Origin: Acidimicrobiaceae bacterium
GTDB lineage: Bacteria > Actinomycetota > Acidimicrobiia > Acidimicrobiales > Ilumatobacteraceae
DNA: 64,000 nt
Assembly (NCBI GenBank): GCA_016722025.1
Contig: JADKGZ010000004.1
Coordinates: forward strand, 62,001-126,000
Direction: 5' to 3'
In this document: piece by piece, positions 50,763 through 60,272 of the stretch
Numbering within the stretch: position 1 is the first letter of the stretch
Layout: every line of letters starts with the position of its first letter
The notes under the pieces: generated by a model
The model's database searches: none
Told to the model about the DNA's origin: nothing
What the model saw: only the letters and a program-made list of their open reading frames with translations
Translations under genes and position numbers: made by a program

Positions 50763-51887
50763 TCAGAGCCGGCGGATCACCTGGCTGCCGATGCTGTACC
50801 CGGCACCGAAGCTGCAGATCACGCCGATGTCGCCGGCCACCATGCCGTCACGGCAGAGGTGGAACGCGATCACCGACCCGGCCGACGACGTGTTGGCGTA
50901 GCGGTCGAGGATGACCGGGGCTTCGTCCTCGTCGGGCACTCGGCCGAGCACACCCTTCGCGATCAGCTGGTTCATCTTCAAGTTGGCCTGGTGCAGCCAG
51001 AAGCGGCGCACTTGCGAAGCTTCCAGTGAGAGCGCCTGCAGCTGTTCGTTGATGTGGCCCACCACCATCGGGCAGACCTCCTTGAACACCTGTTGGCCCC
51101 GCTGGCGGAAGACGAGCTCAGCAGGATCGCGCTCAGTGTCCTCGCTGGGGTTGAGGAAGCCGAAGTCGTTGCGGATGCTGTTGGAGAACTTCGTCAGCAG
51201 ACGGCCGCGCAGCACCTCCCACTGCTCGCCGGCAATCGCATCCTCGGCTCGTTCCAGCACCACTGCGGTGCAGGCGTCGCCGAAGATGAAGTGGTGATCG
51301 CGAGCGGCGAAGTTGTTGTGGCCCGACGTGATCTCCGGGTGCACCACCACCACGCAGTCGGCGGAACCGTTGAGCAGCGCATCGACACCGGCCTGCATCG
51401 AGAAGGTTGCCGACGAGCAGGCCACGTTCATGTCGTACGCCCAGCCACCGGCGCCGAGCGCATGCTGGATCTCGATCGCCACGGCAGGGTACGCACGCTG
51501 CAGGTTCGAGCAACCGACGATCACGCAGTCCACTTCGTCGGCACGGCGGCCGGCCTGGGCCAGCGCTTCGTGGATCGCGGGGAGGGCCATCTCGGCCTGC
51601 AGACCCAGCTCGTCCTCGCTGCGAGTGGGGAGGTGCGGGCGCAGCCGCTGTGGGTCGAGCACGCCCGACTTCTCCATCACGTAGCGGCTCTTGATGCCCG
51701 AGGCGCGCTCGATGAACTCCGCATCTGGCACCGGCCGCGCGGCCACGGTCCCCTCGGCGATCTGCGCCGCACGCTCCGCGTTCCACTCCTCGACCGCGAC
51801 GGTCAACGACGCCACCAGTTCCTCGTTGGAGATGGAGAACGGCGGTGTGAACAGGCCGGTCCCAGTGATGACGACGCGATCGGGCAT
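50763..51887 (-). CDS. beta-ketoacyl-ACP synthase III-like protein (FabH superfamily, PA3286-like)
   Basis: The 374-residue enzyme has the KASIII triad: C157 in MNVACSSATF, H299 in FWLHQANLKM and N332 in RYANTSSAGS. It is longer than FabH and has the N-terminal NEELVASLTVAVEEWNAE and FIERASGIKSRYVMEKSGVLDP segments that mark the group containing Pseudomonas PA3286, which diverts beta-oxidation acyl-CoAs into fatty acid synthesis. That suggests condensation of a medium-chain acyl-CoA with malonyl-ACP. ATG at 51887 follows TAGGGT by eight bases. It is divergent from the kinase/M23/aminotransferase gene. Confidence 0.85.
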   Translation of the reverse strand: MPDRVVITGTGLFTPPFSISNEELVASLTVAVEEWNAERAAQIAEGTVAARPVPDAEFIERASGIKSRYVMEKSGVLDPQRLRPHLPTRSEDELGLQAEMALPAIHEALAQAGRRADEVDCVIVGCSNLQRAYPAVAIEIQHALGAGGWAYDMNVACSSATFSMQAGVDALLNGSADCVVVVHPEITSGHNNFAARDHHFIFGDACTAVVLERAEDAIAGEQWEVLRGRLLTKFSNSIRNDFGFLNPSEDTERDPAELVFRQRGQQVFKEVCPMVVGHINEQLQALSLEASQVRRFWLHQANLKMNQLIAKGVLGRVPDEDEAPVILDRYANTSSAGSVIAFHLCRDGMVAGDIGVICSFGAGYSIGSQVIRRL

Positions 51888-51895
51888 GGCTGCCG

Positions 51896-51949
51896 ACCCT
51901 ACCGCGCAGCCGGGACCACCCCCACGCACTCAGCAGCGACGTTTAGGCT
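51896..51949. promoter_or_regulatory. divergent leaderless promoters
   Basis: TAGGGT on the minus strand (51896-51901) serves the KASIII gene, eight bases before its ATG. TAGGCT on the plus strand (51944-51949) lies nine bases before the ATG at 51959. The gap is only 71 bases. Confidence 0.45.
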
Positions 51950-51958
51950 GCTCGCCGC

Positions 51959-54900
51959 ATGCAGACTTCCGTGTTCGACTCACCGAAGCCCACCCTCACC
52001 GACGACGAAGTGGCACGACTCGCCCGCGAGCACTTCGGCATCAGTGGCCCACTGCGCGATCTCGACAGCGAGCGCGACCAGAACGTGCAGGTGGGCGATC
52101 ACGTGGTGAAGATCGCCAACGAAGCGGAGCAACGATCCACGCTGGAACTGCAGCACGCTGCGTTGCAGCACCTGGCAGCGGTCGACCCCACGCTGCCGCT
52201 TCCCCGCGTGCTGCCGCCCGGCATCGTGCAACACCAGGGCAACCTGCTGCGCGCGGTCACGTTCGTGCGCGGCGCCCCCTATGCAACCGTGCCGCAGTCC
52301 CCGCACCTGCGCCACCAGCTGGGGCGGTTCATGGGCCGCGTGTCGAAGGGGCTGCACGGCTTCGGTCACCCTGCCGCACACAAGCCCGACTTCCTGTGGA
52401 ACCTCGATGCCGCGCAGGCCGTCCGACCGTGGGCCGCCGGCATCGCCAACACGGATGATCGTGCCGTCATCGAGGCCGCGTTCCGCCGGCACAGCCAACG
52501 CGTGGTGCCACTGCTGCCGATGCTGCGCGGCGCGGTCGTGCACCACGACGCCAACGACTACAACGTGCTCGTCGACGAGCACACGACCACCGGCACCCCC
52601 AGCTCCAACGTCAGCGACCTCGACGTCAGCGGCCTGATCGACTTCGGCGACATGGTCTTCGCTCGTCAGGTCAACGAGCTCGCCGTCACCCTTGCCTACG
52701 GCCTGCTCGACGTCGACGATGTCGTGGCGGCCGGCCGCGACATCATCAGCGGCTACGTCAGCGAGTTCCCGCTCACCGCCGAGGAGCTGCGCGTGCTGTA
52801 CGACCTGGCGGCCACGCGCCTGGCGATGAGCTTCGTGATCTCGCTGCACCGCAGTCGCGACTTCCCCGACAACGAGTACCTCTTGGTCTCCCAGGCGTCC
52901 GCCCTCCGCCTGTTGCGGCGCCTGATGAGCCTGCGGCCCGAGTTCCTGCACTTCGCCGCCCGCGAGGCCGCCGGGCTCGCGCCGGTGCCACAGCACGACC
53001 GCATCGTGAGTTGGCTGCAGTCGGCCGATTGCCGGCCGGCAGCCGTGCTGCCGCTCGATCTGCGCCGCGCAGGTCGCGTGGTCATCAGCCTCGCCGACGG
53101 CGCGCCGGCGACGCGCTTCACCGATCCTGTCGAGTCGTGGGACTGGATGCGGGCCCAGATGGACGCCGTGGAAGCAGCGGTGGTCGTCGGCCGGTACGAC
53201 GAGGACCGTTCGTGCTACGCGGGTGAGCAGTTCCACACCGACGCTCCCGAACCGCGCTCCGTGCACACTGGCATCGACCTGTTCATCGGCGAGGGCACCA
53301 CGGTGCATGCGATGCTGCCGGGCACCATCGAAACCGTTGTCGACAACGACATGGCGTACGACTACGGCCCCACCGTGGTCCTGCGCCACCTCACCGGCGA
53401 CGGCACTCCGTTCTGGGTGCTCTACGGCCATCTGTCGCGCGCCACCCTCACTTTCGTGCGGCAGGGCCAGCAGGTCGCTGCCGGCGACGTGGTCGGCTTC
53501 ATCGGCGACCACACGGTGAACGGCGGCTGGGCGCCGCACGTGCACGTGCAGATCATGACCGACCTGATGGCCGACCCCGAGGTGGGGTTCGACGGCAACT
53601 TCGAAGGCGCCGGCGAACCCAGCCGGATGGCCATCTGGAAGTCGATCGTGCCCGACGCGAACCTCCTGATCCGCTTGGCCCCCGAGACGTTCGCCGATCA
53701 CCGCTCCGATCAGCCGGCTGCGCTGGAGCCGCGCCGTGCCGCCGACCTCGGCGCCTCGCTGTCCACCAGCTACTTGCATCACCTGTCGATCGTGCGCGGC
53801 GAAGGCGCCTGGCTCTACGACCACACCGGCCGCGGCTACCTCGACTGCGTCAACAACGTCGCGCACGTCGGCCACGCTCACCCGCACGTGGTGCAGGCCA
53901 TCGCCCGCCAGGCGGCGCTGCTCAACACCAACACGCGCTACCTGCACCGCACCATCCTCGACTACGCCGAACGACTTGCCGCCACGTTTCCGGAACCGCT
54001 TCGTGTCGTGTACTTCACCAACTCGGGCAGCGAAGCCAATGAGCTCGCGCTGCGAATCGCCCGCACTGTCACCGGCCGCCACGATGTCGTCGCCCTCGAG
54101 TGGGGCTACCACGGCAACACCAACGACCTGGTCGAGATCAGCGCGTACAAGTTCAACCGCAAGGGGGGCGCCGGCAGGTCGCCCCACGTGCACCTCGCCG
54201 AACTCCCCGACCCGTATCGCGGCGCCCACGGCAACGACGGCGCGGCCTACGCGCGATCGGTTGCCACCGCCGCCGGCTCCGCGCTCGAGCGCAACGGCAA
54301 GGGCCCGGCGGCGTTCATCGCCGAGAGCATCAGCGGCTGCGGTGGCCAGGTGGTGTTCCCCGACGGATACCTCGCTGCGGCGTACCACCACGCTCGTGCC
54401 GCCGGCGCGGTGTGCATCGCCGACGAGGTGCAGGTGGGCTTCGGTCGCGTCGGCACGTCGATGTGGGCCTTCCAGTCACAGGGCGTCGTGCCCGACATCG
54501 TCACGTTGGGCAAGCCGATCGGCAATGGTCATCCGCTGGGCGCGGTGGTCACCACACCGGCGCTGGCGTCGGCGTTCGCCAACGGCATGGAGTGGTTCAA
54601 CACGTTCGGCGGCAACCCCGTCTCGTGCGCCGCCGGCATGGCTGTGCTCGACGTGATCGATGCCGAGGGTCTGCAGAGCCGGGCGCTCACCATCGGCAAC
54701 CACCTGCTCACCCGCTTGCAGCAGTTGGCCCAGCACCACGGCGCGATCGGCGACGTGCGTGGTGCAGGGTTGTACCTGGGCATCGACCTGGTCAGCGACC
54801 GGGCCACGAAGGCCCCTGCCACCACCGTGGCTGCCGAGGTCGCGAATCGCCTCCGTGATCGCGGCGTGCTCATCTCCACCGACGGCCCTCACGACAACGT

Positions 54901-55012
54901 GATCAAGATCAAGCCACCGCTCGTCTTCAGCAGCGACCACGCCGACATCCTGTGCTCCGAGCTCGACCAGGCCCTCCACCGAGCGGTCGCCGGCAGCTTC
55001 GCCGCGCCGTGA
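51959..55012 (+). CDS. tri-domain fusion: APH-type kinase, M23-type peptidase domain, class III aminotransferase/phospholyase
   Basis: The 1017-residue protein has three parts. Residues about 20-330 form an aminoglycoside phosphotransferase/hydroxylysine kinase-like domain with HHDANDYNVLV (catalytic loop near 195-203) and LIDFGDMVF. Residues about 425-560 form an M23/LytM domain with zinc ligands H436-x3-D440 and H527-x-H529 (VHTGID, PHVHVQ). Residues about 590-1010 form a class III PLP enzyme with EWGYHGNTNDLVE, ADEVQVGFGRVG and PLP lysine K852 in LGKPIGNGHPLGAV. The human relatives HYKK and PHYKPL/ETNPPL are separate kinase and phospholyase proteins, so this fusion may phosphorylate and then eliminate a hydroxyamine. 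The M23 role is unclear; there is no signal peptide. Confidence 0.85.
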   Translation: MQTSVFDSPKPTLTDDEVARLAREHFGISGPLRDLDSERDQNVQVGDHVVKIANEAEQRSTLELQHAALQHLAAVDPTLPLPRVLPPGIVQHQGNLLRAVTFVRGAPYATVPQSPHLRHQLGRFMGRVSKGLHGFGHPAAHKPDFLWNLDAAQAVRPWAAGIANTDDRAVIEAAFRRHSQRVVPLLPMLRGAVVHHDANDYNVLVDEHTTTGTPSSNVSDLDVSGLIDFGDMVFARQVNELAVTLAYGLLDVDDVVAAGRDIISGYVSEFPLTAEELRVLYDLAATRLAMSFVISLHRSRDFPDNEYLLVSQASALRLLRRLMSLRPEFLHFAAREAAGLAPVPQHDRIVSWLQSADCRPAAVLPLDLRRAGRVVISLADGAPATRFTDPVESWDWMRAQMDAVEAAVVVGRYDEDRSCYAGEQFHTDAPEPRSVHTGIDLFIGEGTTVHAMLPGTIETVVDNDMAYDYGPTVVLRHLTGDGTPFWVLYGHLSRATLTFVRQGQQVAAGDVVGFIGDHTVNGGWAPHVHVQIMTDLMADPEVGFDGNFEGAGEPSRMAIWKSIVPDANLLIRLAPETFADHRSDQPAALEPRRAADLGASLSTSYLHHLSIVRGEGAWLYDHTGRGYLDCVNNVAHVGHAHPHVVQAIARQAALLNTNTRYLHRTILDYAERLAATFPEPLRVVYFTNSGSEANELALRIARTVTGRHDVVALEWGYHGNTNDLVEISAYKFNRKGGAGRSPHVHLAELPDPYRGAHGNDGAAYARSVATAAGSALERNGKGPAAFIAESISGCGGQVVFPDGYLAAAYHHARAAGAVCIADEVQVGFGRVGTSMWAFQSQGVVPDIVTLGKPIGNGHPLGAVVTTPALASAFANGMEWFNTFGGNPVSCAAGMAVLDVIDAEGLQSRALTIGNHLLTRLQQLAQHHGAIGDVRGAGLYLGIDLVSDRATKAPATTVAAEVANRLRDRGVLISTDGPHDNVIKIKPPLVFSSDHADILCSELDQALHRAVAGSFAAP

Positions 55013-55034
55013 CGCCTCCTCCGGCTGGCCGCTT

Positions 55035-55058
55035 GTTCGCCCGGTGTCACAGGCGAAC
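55035..55058 (+). terminator. hairpin after the tri-domain gene
   Basis: GTTCGCC (55035-55041) pairs with GGCGAAC (55052-55058) over a 10-base loop. It lies between the fusion gene and the helicase gene. No T-run follows. Confidence 0.35.
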
Positions 55059-55094
55059 GGCTCCAGCTGCCTCTATCGTTGAGTGATTCATGAA

Positions 55095-56858
55095 ATGAGA
55101 GACACCGTGGAAGCACACAGTGACAGCGTCCAGAGCGACGACACCGAGACGGAAGTGACCGTCGCAGACACACAGGCCGAGGCAAGCCCTGCGGCAGAGA
55201 ACGGGTTCGCCTCGCTGGGCCTGCGGCCCGAGCTGCTCAAGGCACTCGACGAGTTGGGCTACGAAGAGCCCACGCCCATCCAGCGCGAGACCATCCCCTA
55301 CCTGATGGCCGGCAAAGACCTGCTCGGGCAAGCCGCCACCGGCACCGGCAAGACCGCCGCGTTTGCGCTGCCCGCGCTGCAGCTCATCGATGGGCGCGCC
55401 GCCAACAAGGCGGTCGCCCTGGTGCTCGTCCCAACACGCGAACTGGCCATGCAGGTCAGCGAAGCGTTCTTCCGTTACGGCAAGGACCTCGGCGCGAAGT
55501 GCGTGCCGGTGTACGGCGGCCAGCCGATCTTCCGGCAACTGCAGGCGCTCGATCGCGGCGTGCACATCGTGGTCGGCACACCCGGCCGCATCATCGACCA
55601 CATCGGTCGCGGTTCACTGAACCTCGACGGCATCAAGATGGTGGTGCTCGACGAGGCCGACGAGATGCTCGACATGGGCTTCGCCGACGACATCGAGAGC
55701 ATCCTCGAGGGCATCCCCCACGCACATCAGACCGTGCTGTTCTCGGCCACGATGCCGCCGCGCATCAACTCCATCGCCAAGCGCTACCAGACCGACCCCG
55801 TGCGCATCAACGTCGTGCGTGGCGACACCAAGGCCAGCGCCGGCAAGGTACGCCAGAGCGCCTACGTCGTGCAGCGCAACCACAAGCCGGCCGCACTCGG
55901 CCGCATCCTCGACATCGAGTCGCCCGGCGGAGCACTGGTGTTCTGCCGCACTCGCCACGAGGTCGACCAGCTCACCGAGACGATGAACGCCCGCGGCTAC
56001 CGCGCCGAGGCGTTGCACGGCGGCATGGACCAAGCGCAGCGCGATCGCGTGATGAGCCGGTTGCGCGACGGCACCGCCGAACTGCTGGTCGCCACCGACG
56101 TCGCGGCGCGTGGCCTCGATGTCGACACGCTCACCCACGTGGTCAACTACGACGTGCCATCCGCACCGGAGAGCTACGTGCACCGCATCGGTCGCGTCGG
56201 CCGGGCAGGTCGCGAGGGTGTTGCCATCACGCTGGCCGAGCCGCGCGAGCAGCGCCTGCTGCAGAACATCGAGCGGCTCACCAAGCAGGCCATCACCATC
56301 GTGAAGGTGCCGTCGGTCGCCGACCTGCGCGCCGCTCAGCTCGAGCAGACCGTCGCTGCCATTCGCGAGTCGATGGCCGCCGACGACCTCGACGACTTCT
56401 ACCCGGTGCTCAACGCGCTCTCCGGCGAGGCCAACCCGCAGCGCATCGCGCTCGCCGCCATTCGCCTGTACCACGAGATGGCCGGCAACATCGTCGACGA
56501 GCAGGACATCCCCGACATCAGCCACCGCATGGAGCGCCGCCCCGATGGCGGCGGCCCGGTTCGTGCCGGCGGCAAGCCGCAACGCGGCGGCGAGCGCGGC
56601 CATGCCAGCGACAAGGGCGGCGCCACCGGCTTCGTGCACATCTCGCTGGGCCGCAACGCCGGCATCCGACCCGGAGACCTCGTCGGCGCCATCGCCAACG
56701 AGACCGACCTCGTCGGCCGCGAGATCGGGCCGATCAAGATCACCGAGAAGTTCGCCATCGTCGGCGTGCCCGACCGCAGCGTCGACAAGGTGATCGCCGC
56801 ACTCAAGCAGACGACGATCAAGGGCAAGAAGCCCACCGTCCGCCGCTACACCGACTGA
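55095..56858 (+). CDS. deaD: DEAD-box ATP-dependent RNA helicase with DbpA-type RNA-binding domain (DeaD/CsdA-like)
   Basis: The 587-residue helicase has the motif series FASLGLRPELLKALDELGYEEPTPIQ (Q motif), QAATGTGKTAAF (I), VPTREL, TPGRIIDHIG, DEADEMLDMG (II), SATMP (III), ATDVAARGLDVD and HRIGRVGRAGREG (VI). A C-terminal DbpA-like domain (GFVHISLGRNAGIRPGDLVG, about residues 510-585) follows a glycine-rich linker. This is the DeaD/CsdA architecture that unwinds structured RNA in ribosome assembly and cold adaptation. ATG at 55095 is preferred; a GTG at 55083 lies four codons upstream and is too close to the TATCGT at 55074-55079. Confidence 0.92.
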   Translation: MRDTVEAHSDSVQSDDTETEVTVADTQAEASPAAENGFASLGLRPELLKALDELGYEEPTPIQRETIPYLMAGKDLLGQAATGTGKTAAFALPALQLIDGRAANKAVALVLVPTRELAMQVSEAFFRYGKDLGAKCVPVYGGQPIFRQLQALDRGVHIVVGTPGRIIDHIGRGSLNLDGIKMVVLDEADEMLDMGFADDIESILEGIPHAHQTVLFSATMPPRINSIAKRYQTDPVRINVVRGDTKASAGKVRQSAYVVQRNHKPAALGRILDIESPGGALVFCRTRHEVDQLTETMNARGYRAEALHGGMDQAQRDRVMSRLRDGTAELLVATDVAARGLDVDTLTHVVNYDVPSAPESYVHRIGRVGRAGREGVAITLAEPREQRLLQNIERLTKQAITIVKVPSVADLRAAQLEQTVAAIRESMAADDLDDFYPVLNALSGEANPQRIALAAIRLYHEMAGNIVDEQDIPDISHRMERRPDGGGPVRAGGKPQRGGERGHASDKGGATGFVHISLGRNAGIRPGDLVGAIANETDLVGREIGPIKITEKFAIVGVPDRSVDKVIAALKQTTIKGKKPTVRRYTD

Positions 56859-56921
56859 CACCCCTTCGGGGCCGGCTCGCAGCCTCCGGGCATGAAGGCC
56901 TCGAGACTGGGGCTGGCGCGG

Positions 56922-58889
56922 TCAGCGGGCCAGTTCGGGGCGACCACTGGCGCTCAAGGTCAACACGCCTTCGACGAACAGCTGCAGACCGCCGAGGTCG
57001 ACGGTCTGCTCGTGCCAGTGCTCGTTCGTCTCGAACACGGGGGCACCGGCGGCGACCATGTCGCCGGCGATCGCGGCCAGAAGGTGCTGGCGGGCGAACG
57101 ACGTGGCAGCAACGAGATCGGTGAACATCGCCGGCACCTCGCCGGCGACGTGCACGAGGTACTGCCCCTGCTGCGGCGCACTGATCACGCACTCGTGCGC
57201 CAGCCGCACCCGACCGACGACGGCACCGACGGCGTTGGCGACATCGGCGTGCGCCGGCACCAGCGGTTCGACGCCGAGCAGGGCTGCGACCATCGGGTAG
57301 TAGGCGGCGGCGGATGCCCCGAGGCCTGACACGGTGAGCACGCTGTAGCGCCGGTCGAGCGCGGCCTGCACCACGGGTTGGCGCACGATGTCGGCCGGCA
57401 GCCCATCGTGCACGAACGCGGCCGCCAGCACTGCCTCTGCGCTGCGTCGCACGAGCGTGTCGATGGCGAGCTGTGCCACCTCGGTGCCGTTGGCCGCCAA
57501 CGCCTTGCCCAGGCGATCTCGCTTGCGAGCGAACAACTCTGCGGCCTTCGTCGCCGCGACGGCGTCGTAGTTGGCTTGCAGGCCCAGCACGTGTGCGGCG
57601 TCGGTGGGCGTGAACGCCGCGAGCTGCAACGCCCCGCGCTGCACCAGCCGTTCCATGACACGACGTTGCTGCATCGTCGACAGCGCGGTGGCCGCGACTG
57701 CCACCCGCCCACCCATGGCCGCGAGCACGGCGTGCTCGACGCCTGCGAGGGCGGCCAGTTGCTGCTCGTAGTGCTCCGCGATCAACAACATGCCGTCGAG
57801 ATCGCCGGGCATCTGGCCCGTCAGCTGCTGGTCGAGCATGGCGTGCACCAGCGCCGGCTCCTGCATCGCGAGTTGGCAGATCGGCACGACCCGGCGCGGC
57901 CCGACCAGCAGCACTGCACCGGCAGCGCGCTCGTCGTGGCGCACGTGGCTGTCGCCACCCAGACCGTGCGTGTGCATCGCGACCGCCGACACCATCGTCT
58001 GGTGTCCACCCACCGTCGCACCATCTGCGCTGACGATGGGTACTCCATCGCGCAGGACAGCGATGTCGGTGGTGGTGCCTCCGATGTCGGCGATGACCGC
58101 ATCGGTGAGGCCGGTGAGGTGCGCGGCGCCGACCAGGCTGGCGGCCGGGCCGGACAGGATGGTCTCGATCGGCCGTTCGCGCACGAACGCCGCCGACACC
58201 AGCGAGCCGTCACCGCGCACCACCATCAACGGCGCCCGCACGCCCCGATCGACGAGCGCGGACTCGGTGGTACGAACCAGCCCGTCGATGATGGAGATGA
58301 GACGAGCGTTCAGCACGGCGGTCACGGCCCGCTTCGGCCCGTTGAGCCGGGCCGACAGATGGTGGCTCAGCGTCACCGGCTTACCGGTGAGGGTGCGGAT
58401 GACCTCGGCCGCGGCGAGCTCGTGCTCCGGATTTCGAACGCTGAACTGAGCGGTGACGGCGAAGGCCTCGACTCGCTGGGCGACCGCCTCGATCTCGCCG
58501 GCGAGCCGGTCGACATCGAACGGCGCGATCGCGCTGCCATGAGGGTCGTGCCCACCGGGGAGGATGATCACCGGATCGTTGCCCAACGCCTCGCCGAGCC
58601 CGGCACGCTCGAGCACATCACCGTCGAAACCGATGATGACCGCGCACACCGAGCGACCCTTGCCCTCCACGAGCGCGTTCGTGGCCAAGGTGGTGGAGAG
58701 CGAGACGAGCTCGATTCGCTGCGGTTGCACTGCGGCTGCGCGCAGCACCGCGTCGATGGCGGCGCAGATGCCGATGGCGAGATCGTGATGCGTGGTAGGC
58801 GATTTGGCCTTGGCGAGCACCACACCGGCCACCTCGTCGTAGACAACGGCGTCGGTGTAGGTGCCGCCCGTATCGATGCCGAGGAGCAT
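56922..58889 (-). CDS. hydantoinase/oxoprolinase family protein (HyuA-like)
   Basis: The 655-residue protein starts MLLGIDTGGTYTDAVVYDE, with a nucleotide-type DTGGT phosphate motif. It has LSTTLATNALVEGKG, a second IADIGGTTTDIAVL and GGDSHVRHDE, all typical of HyuA/5-oxoprolinase ATP-dependent amidohydrolases. The usual partner HyuB is not next to it; a downstream gene is a different family, so substrate and partner are unknown. ATG at 58889 follows TAGCGT by six bases. It ends convergently with the helicase gene. Confidence 0.82.
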   Translation of the reverse strand: MLLGIDTGGTYTDAVVYDEVAGVVLAKAKSPTTHHDLAIGICAAIDAVLRAAAVQPQRIELVSLSTTLATNALVEGKGRSVCAVIIGFDGDVLERAGLGEALGNDPVIILPGGHDPHGSAIAPFDVDRLAGEIEAVAQRVEAFAVTAQFSVRNPEHELAAAEVIRTLTGKPVTLSHHLSARLNGPKRAVTAVLNARLISIIDGLVRTTESALVDRGVRAPLMVVRGDGSLVSAAFVRERPIETILSGPAASLVGAAHLTGLTDAVIADIGGTTTDIAVLRDGVPIVSADGATVGGHQTMVSAVAMHTHGLGGDSHVRHDERAAGAVLLVGPRRVVPICQLAMQEPALVHAMLDQQLTGQMPGDLDGMLLIAEHYEQQLAALAGVEHAVLAAMGGRVAVAATALSTMQQRRVMERLVQRGALQLAAFTPTDAAHVLGLQANYDAVAATKAAELFARKRDRLGKALAANGTEVAQLAIDTLVRRSAEAVLAAAFVHDGLPADIVRQPVVQAALDRRYSVLTVSGLGASAAAYYPMVAALLGVEPLVPAHADVANAVGAVVGRVRLAHECVISAPQQGQYLVHVAGEVPAMFTDLVAATSFARQHLLAAIAGDMVAAGAPVFETNEHWHEQTVDLGGLQLFVEGVLTLSASGRPELAR

Positions 58890-58895
58890 CGAGCC

Positions 58896-58901
58896 ACGCT
58901 A
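58896..58901 (-). promoter_or_regulatory. -10 element TAGCGT, leaderless start at 58889
   Basis: TAGCGT on the minus strand is six bases before the ATG at 58889. Confidence 0.45.
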
Positions 58902-58975
58902 CAAGTCGATGGCCGCAAGTCGGCGGCGGCGTTCGCGCTCCCCCACCGCCCACCGATCATCGGATTCGGCGGCGA

Positions 58976-59614
58976 TCAGCCGGCGAACCACTGCTCGTAC
59001 AGCTGCTGCAGCACCGGTTCGGCGACCGCGCTGACGCCACAGGTCTGCACCTGACCGTCGGCGACCGCGACGAGGTACTCCGTACCGGGAACGAACGCGA
59101 TGCCGTCGAGGGCAGGGCTGGCCACGTCGGTGACGTCGAGCACGACCTGGTCCGCCTCGCCACCGACGAACCACCTGCTGACTTCGAGCGTGACCGAACC
59201 CTGACCGACAGCAGTGACAGTGCCCTCGAACGCAGCCATGCCGGCCGGCGGCTGGTAGTCGGTGACTGCAAGGCACATCGTGGTGAGCGGGTCGGCCTGC
59301 TCGCCCAGCTGGTAGTGGACGCTGGTGGTGGCACTGCTGCCGCCGCCGAACGCGCCGAGCCCGACGGCCGCGCCGCCGATGAGTGCTGCGGCAGCAGTGC
59401 CGATGAGCGCGAACCGCGGCCAACGGCGAGGTGAGGACGGCGGGGTGGTTGCTCGGGTTGCCGTTGCCGTTGCCGTTGCCGTTGGGGTTGCCGTTGCGGT
59501 GTTCATGATCTGCTCCATCAGTAGTGCGGCACGTGGGCCGCCGGCGGGGTGAACGGACACTCCCGCGGATGGGTCGAGACGGCGGAGCCGGTGCTGCAGT
59601 TCTTCGTCGTTCAC
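58976..59614 (-). CDS. membrane-anchored protein, likely anti-sigma partner
   Basis: The 212-residue protein starts with a short cytoplasmic segment (NDEELQHRLRRLDPSAG) and a Thr-Ala repeat (TATPTATATATATRA). One transmembrane helix follows (FALIGTAAAALIGGAAVGLG), then an extracellular beta-rich domain with VTAVGQGSVTLEVSRWF. It overlaps the ECF sigma gene by ATGA, so it is the probable anti-sigma or envelope sensor, although no zinc-finger ligands are seen in the N terminus. The extracellular domain is not recognised. The Thr-Ala stretch is encoded by hexamer repeats. Confidence 0.6.
   Translation of the reverse strand: MNDEELQHRLRRLDPSAGVSVHPAGGPRAALLMEQIMNTATATPTATATATATRATTPPSSPRRWPRFALIGTAAAALIGGAAVGLGAFGGGSSATTSVHYQLGEQADPLTTMCLAVTDYQPPAGMAAFEGTVTAVGQGSVTLEVSRWFVGGEADQVVLDVTDVASPALDGIAFVPGTEYLVAVADGQVQTCGVSAVAEPVLQQLYEQWFAG
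59457..59498. repeat. GTTGCC hexanucleotide repeat (seven units)
   Basis: Seven hexamers run from 59457 to 59498. Five are exact GTTGCC and two are variants (GTTGGG and GTTGCG). They encode alternating Thr-Ala in the membrane protein, so copy changes keep the frame and alter length by two residues each. Confidence 0.7.
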
Positions 59615-60189
59615 GGCGCCTCCTGGGTGTGTCCAACGTCTGTGTGTCCGTCACGGTGCGTCGTCTTTCGCTCCATCGCCGCGGCCAACCGCTGCTTCGC
59701 GCGGTGCACGCGGATCGACGCAGCATTGGCGGTGATGCCCAGCGCCGCGCCGATCTCTCGCGGCTGCAACTGCTCCCACGCCCACAGCTGGATGACCTCA
59801 CGATCATCGGCGGAGAGCTCGGCAAGCGCTGCCAGCAACGCGTCGTCACCAGTTCGCTCGTCGTTCGACGCCCCGTCGACGAGCGGCAGCGACCGCTCAC
59901 CTGCCAGGCGATCGACGAGTGCGAGGCGGCGCTGACCGCCGCGCCGCTGGTTGGCCAAGCAGCGGCGCGCCACGCCGTACGCCCAGGGCACGATCTGATC
60001 GACGGGGGCCTCCTCCAACCGGCGCCACAGCACCAGCAGGGTTTCGGCCACCACATCATCGGCCGTCGCAGCATCGGTTCGTCGGTGGGCGTACGCCTGC
60101 AACGGTTCGTACACCTGCACGAAGACGGCCTCGAACCGAGCGCGACGGTCTGCTGCGACAGCGAGAGGCACTGATCGCCGACGGCTCAT
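59611..60189 (-). CDS. ECF-type RNA polymerase sigma factor
   Basis: The protein has about 192 residues from the ATG at 60189. It has sigma region 2 (FEAVFVQVYEPLQAYAHRRTDAATADDVVAETLLVLWRRL, VPWAYGVARRCLANQRR) and region 4 (LAELSADDREVIQLWAWEQLQPREIGAALGITANAASIRVHRAKQRL). The helix-turn-helix is intact. Its overlap with the membrane protein supports an ECF/anti-sigma pair. A GTG three codons upstream (60198) is possible. The regulon is unknown; it is divergent from the MFS gene. Confidence 0.85.
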   Translation of the reverse strand: MSRRRSVPLAVAADRRARFEAVFVQVYEPLQAYAHRRTDAATADDVVAETLLVLWRRLEEAPVDQIVPWAYGVARRCLANQRRGGQRRLALVDRLAGERSLPLVDGASNDERTGDDALLAALAELSADDREVIQLWAWEQLQPREIGAALGITANAASIRVHRAKQRLAAAMERKTTHRDGHTDVGHTQEAP

Positions 60190-60272
60190 GAGTGGCACAT
60201 GTCCGGCACCGTTGCGATCCTTTCAGAGAAAGAACACGTCGCAAACGGCAGCGAGTTGGTACAACTGATCAG

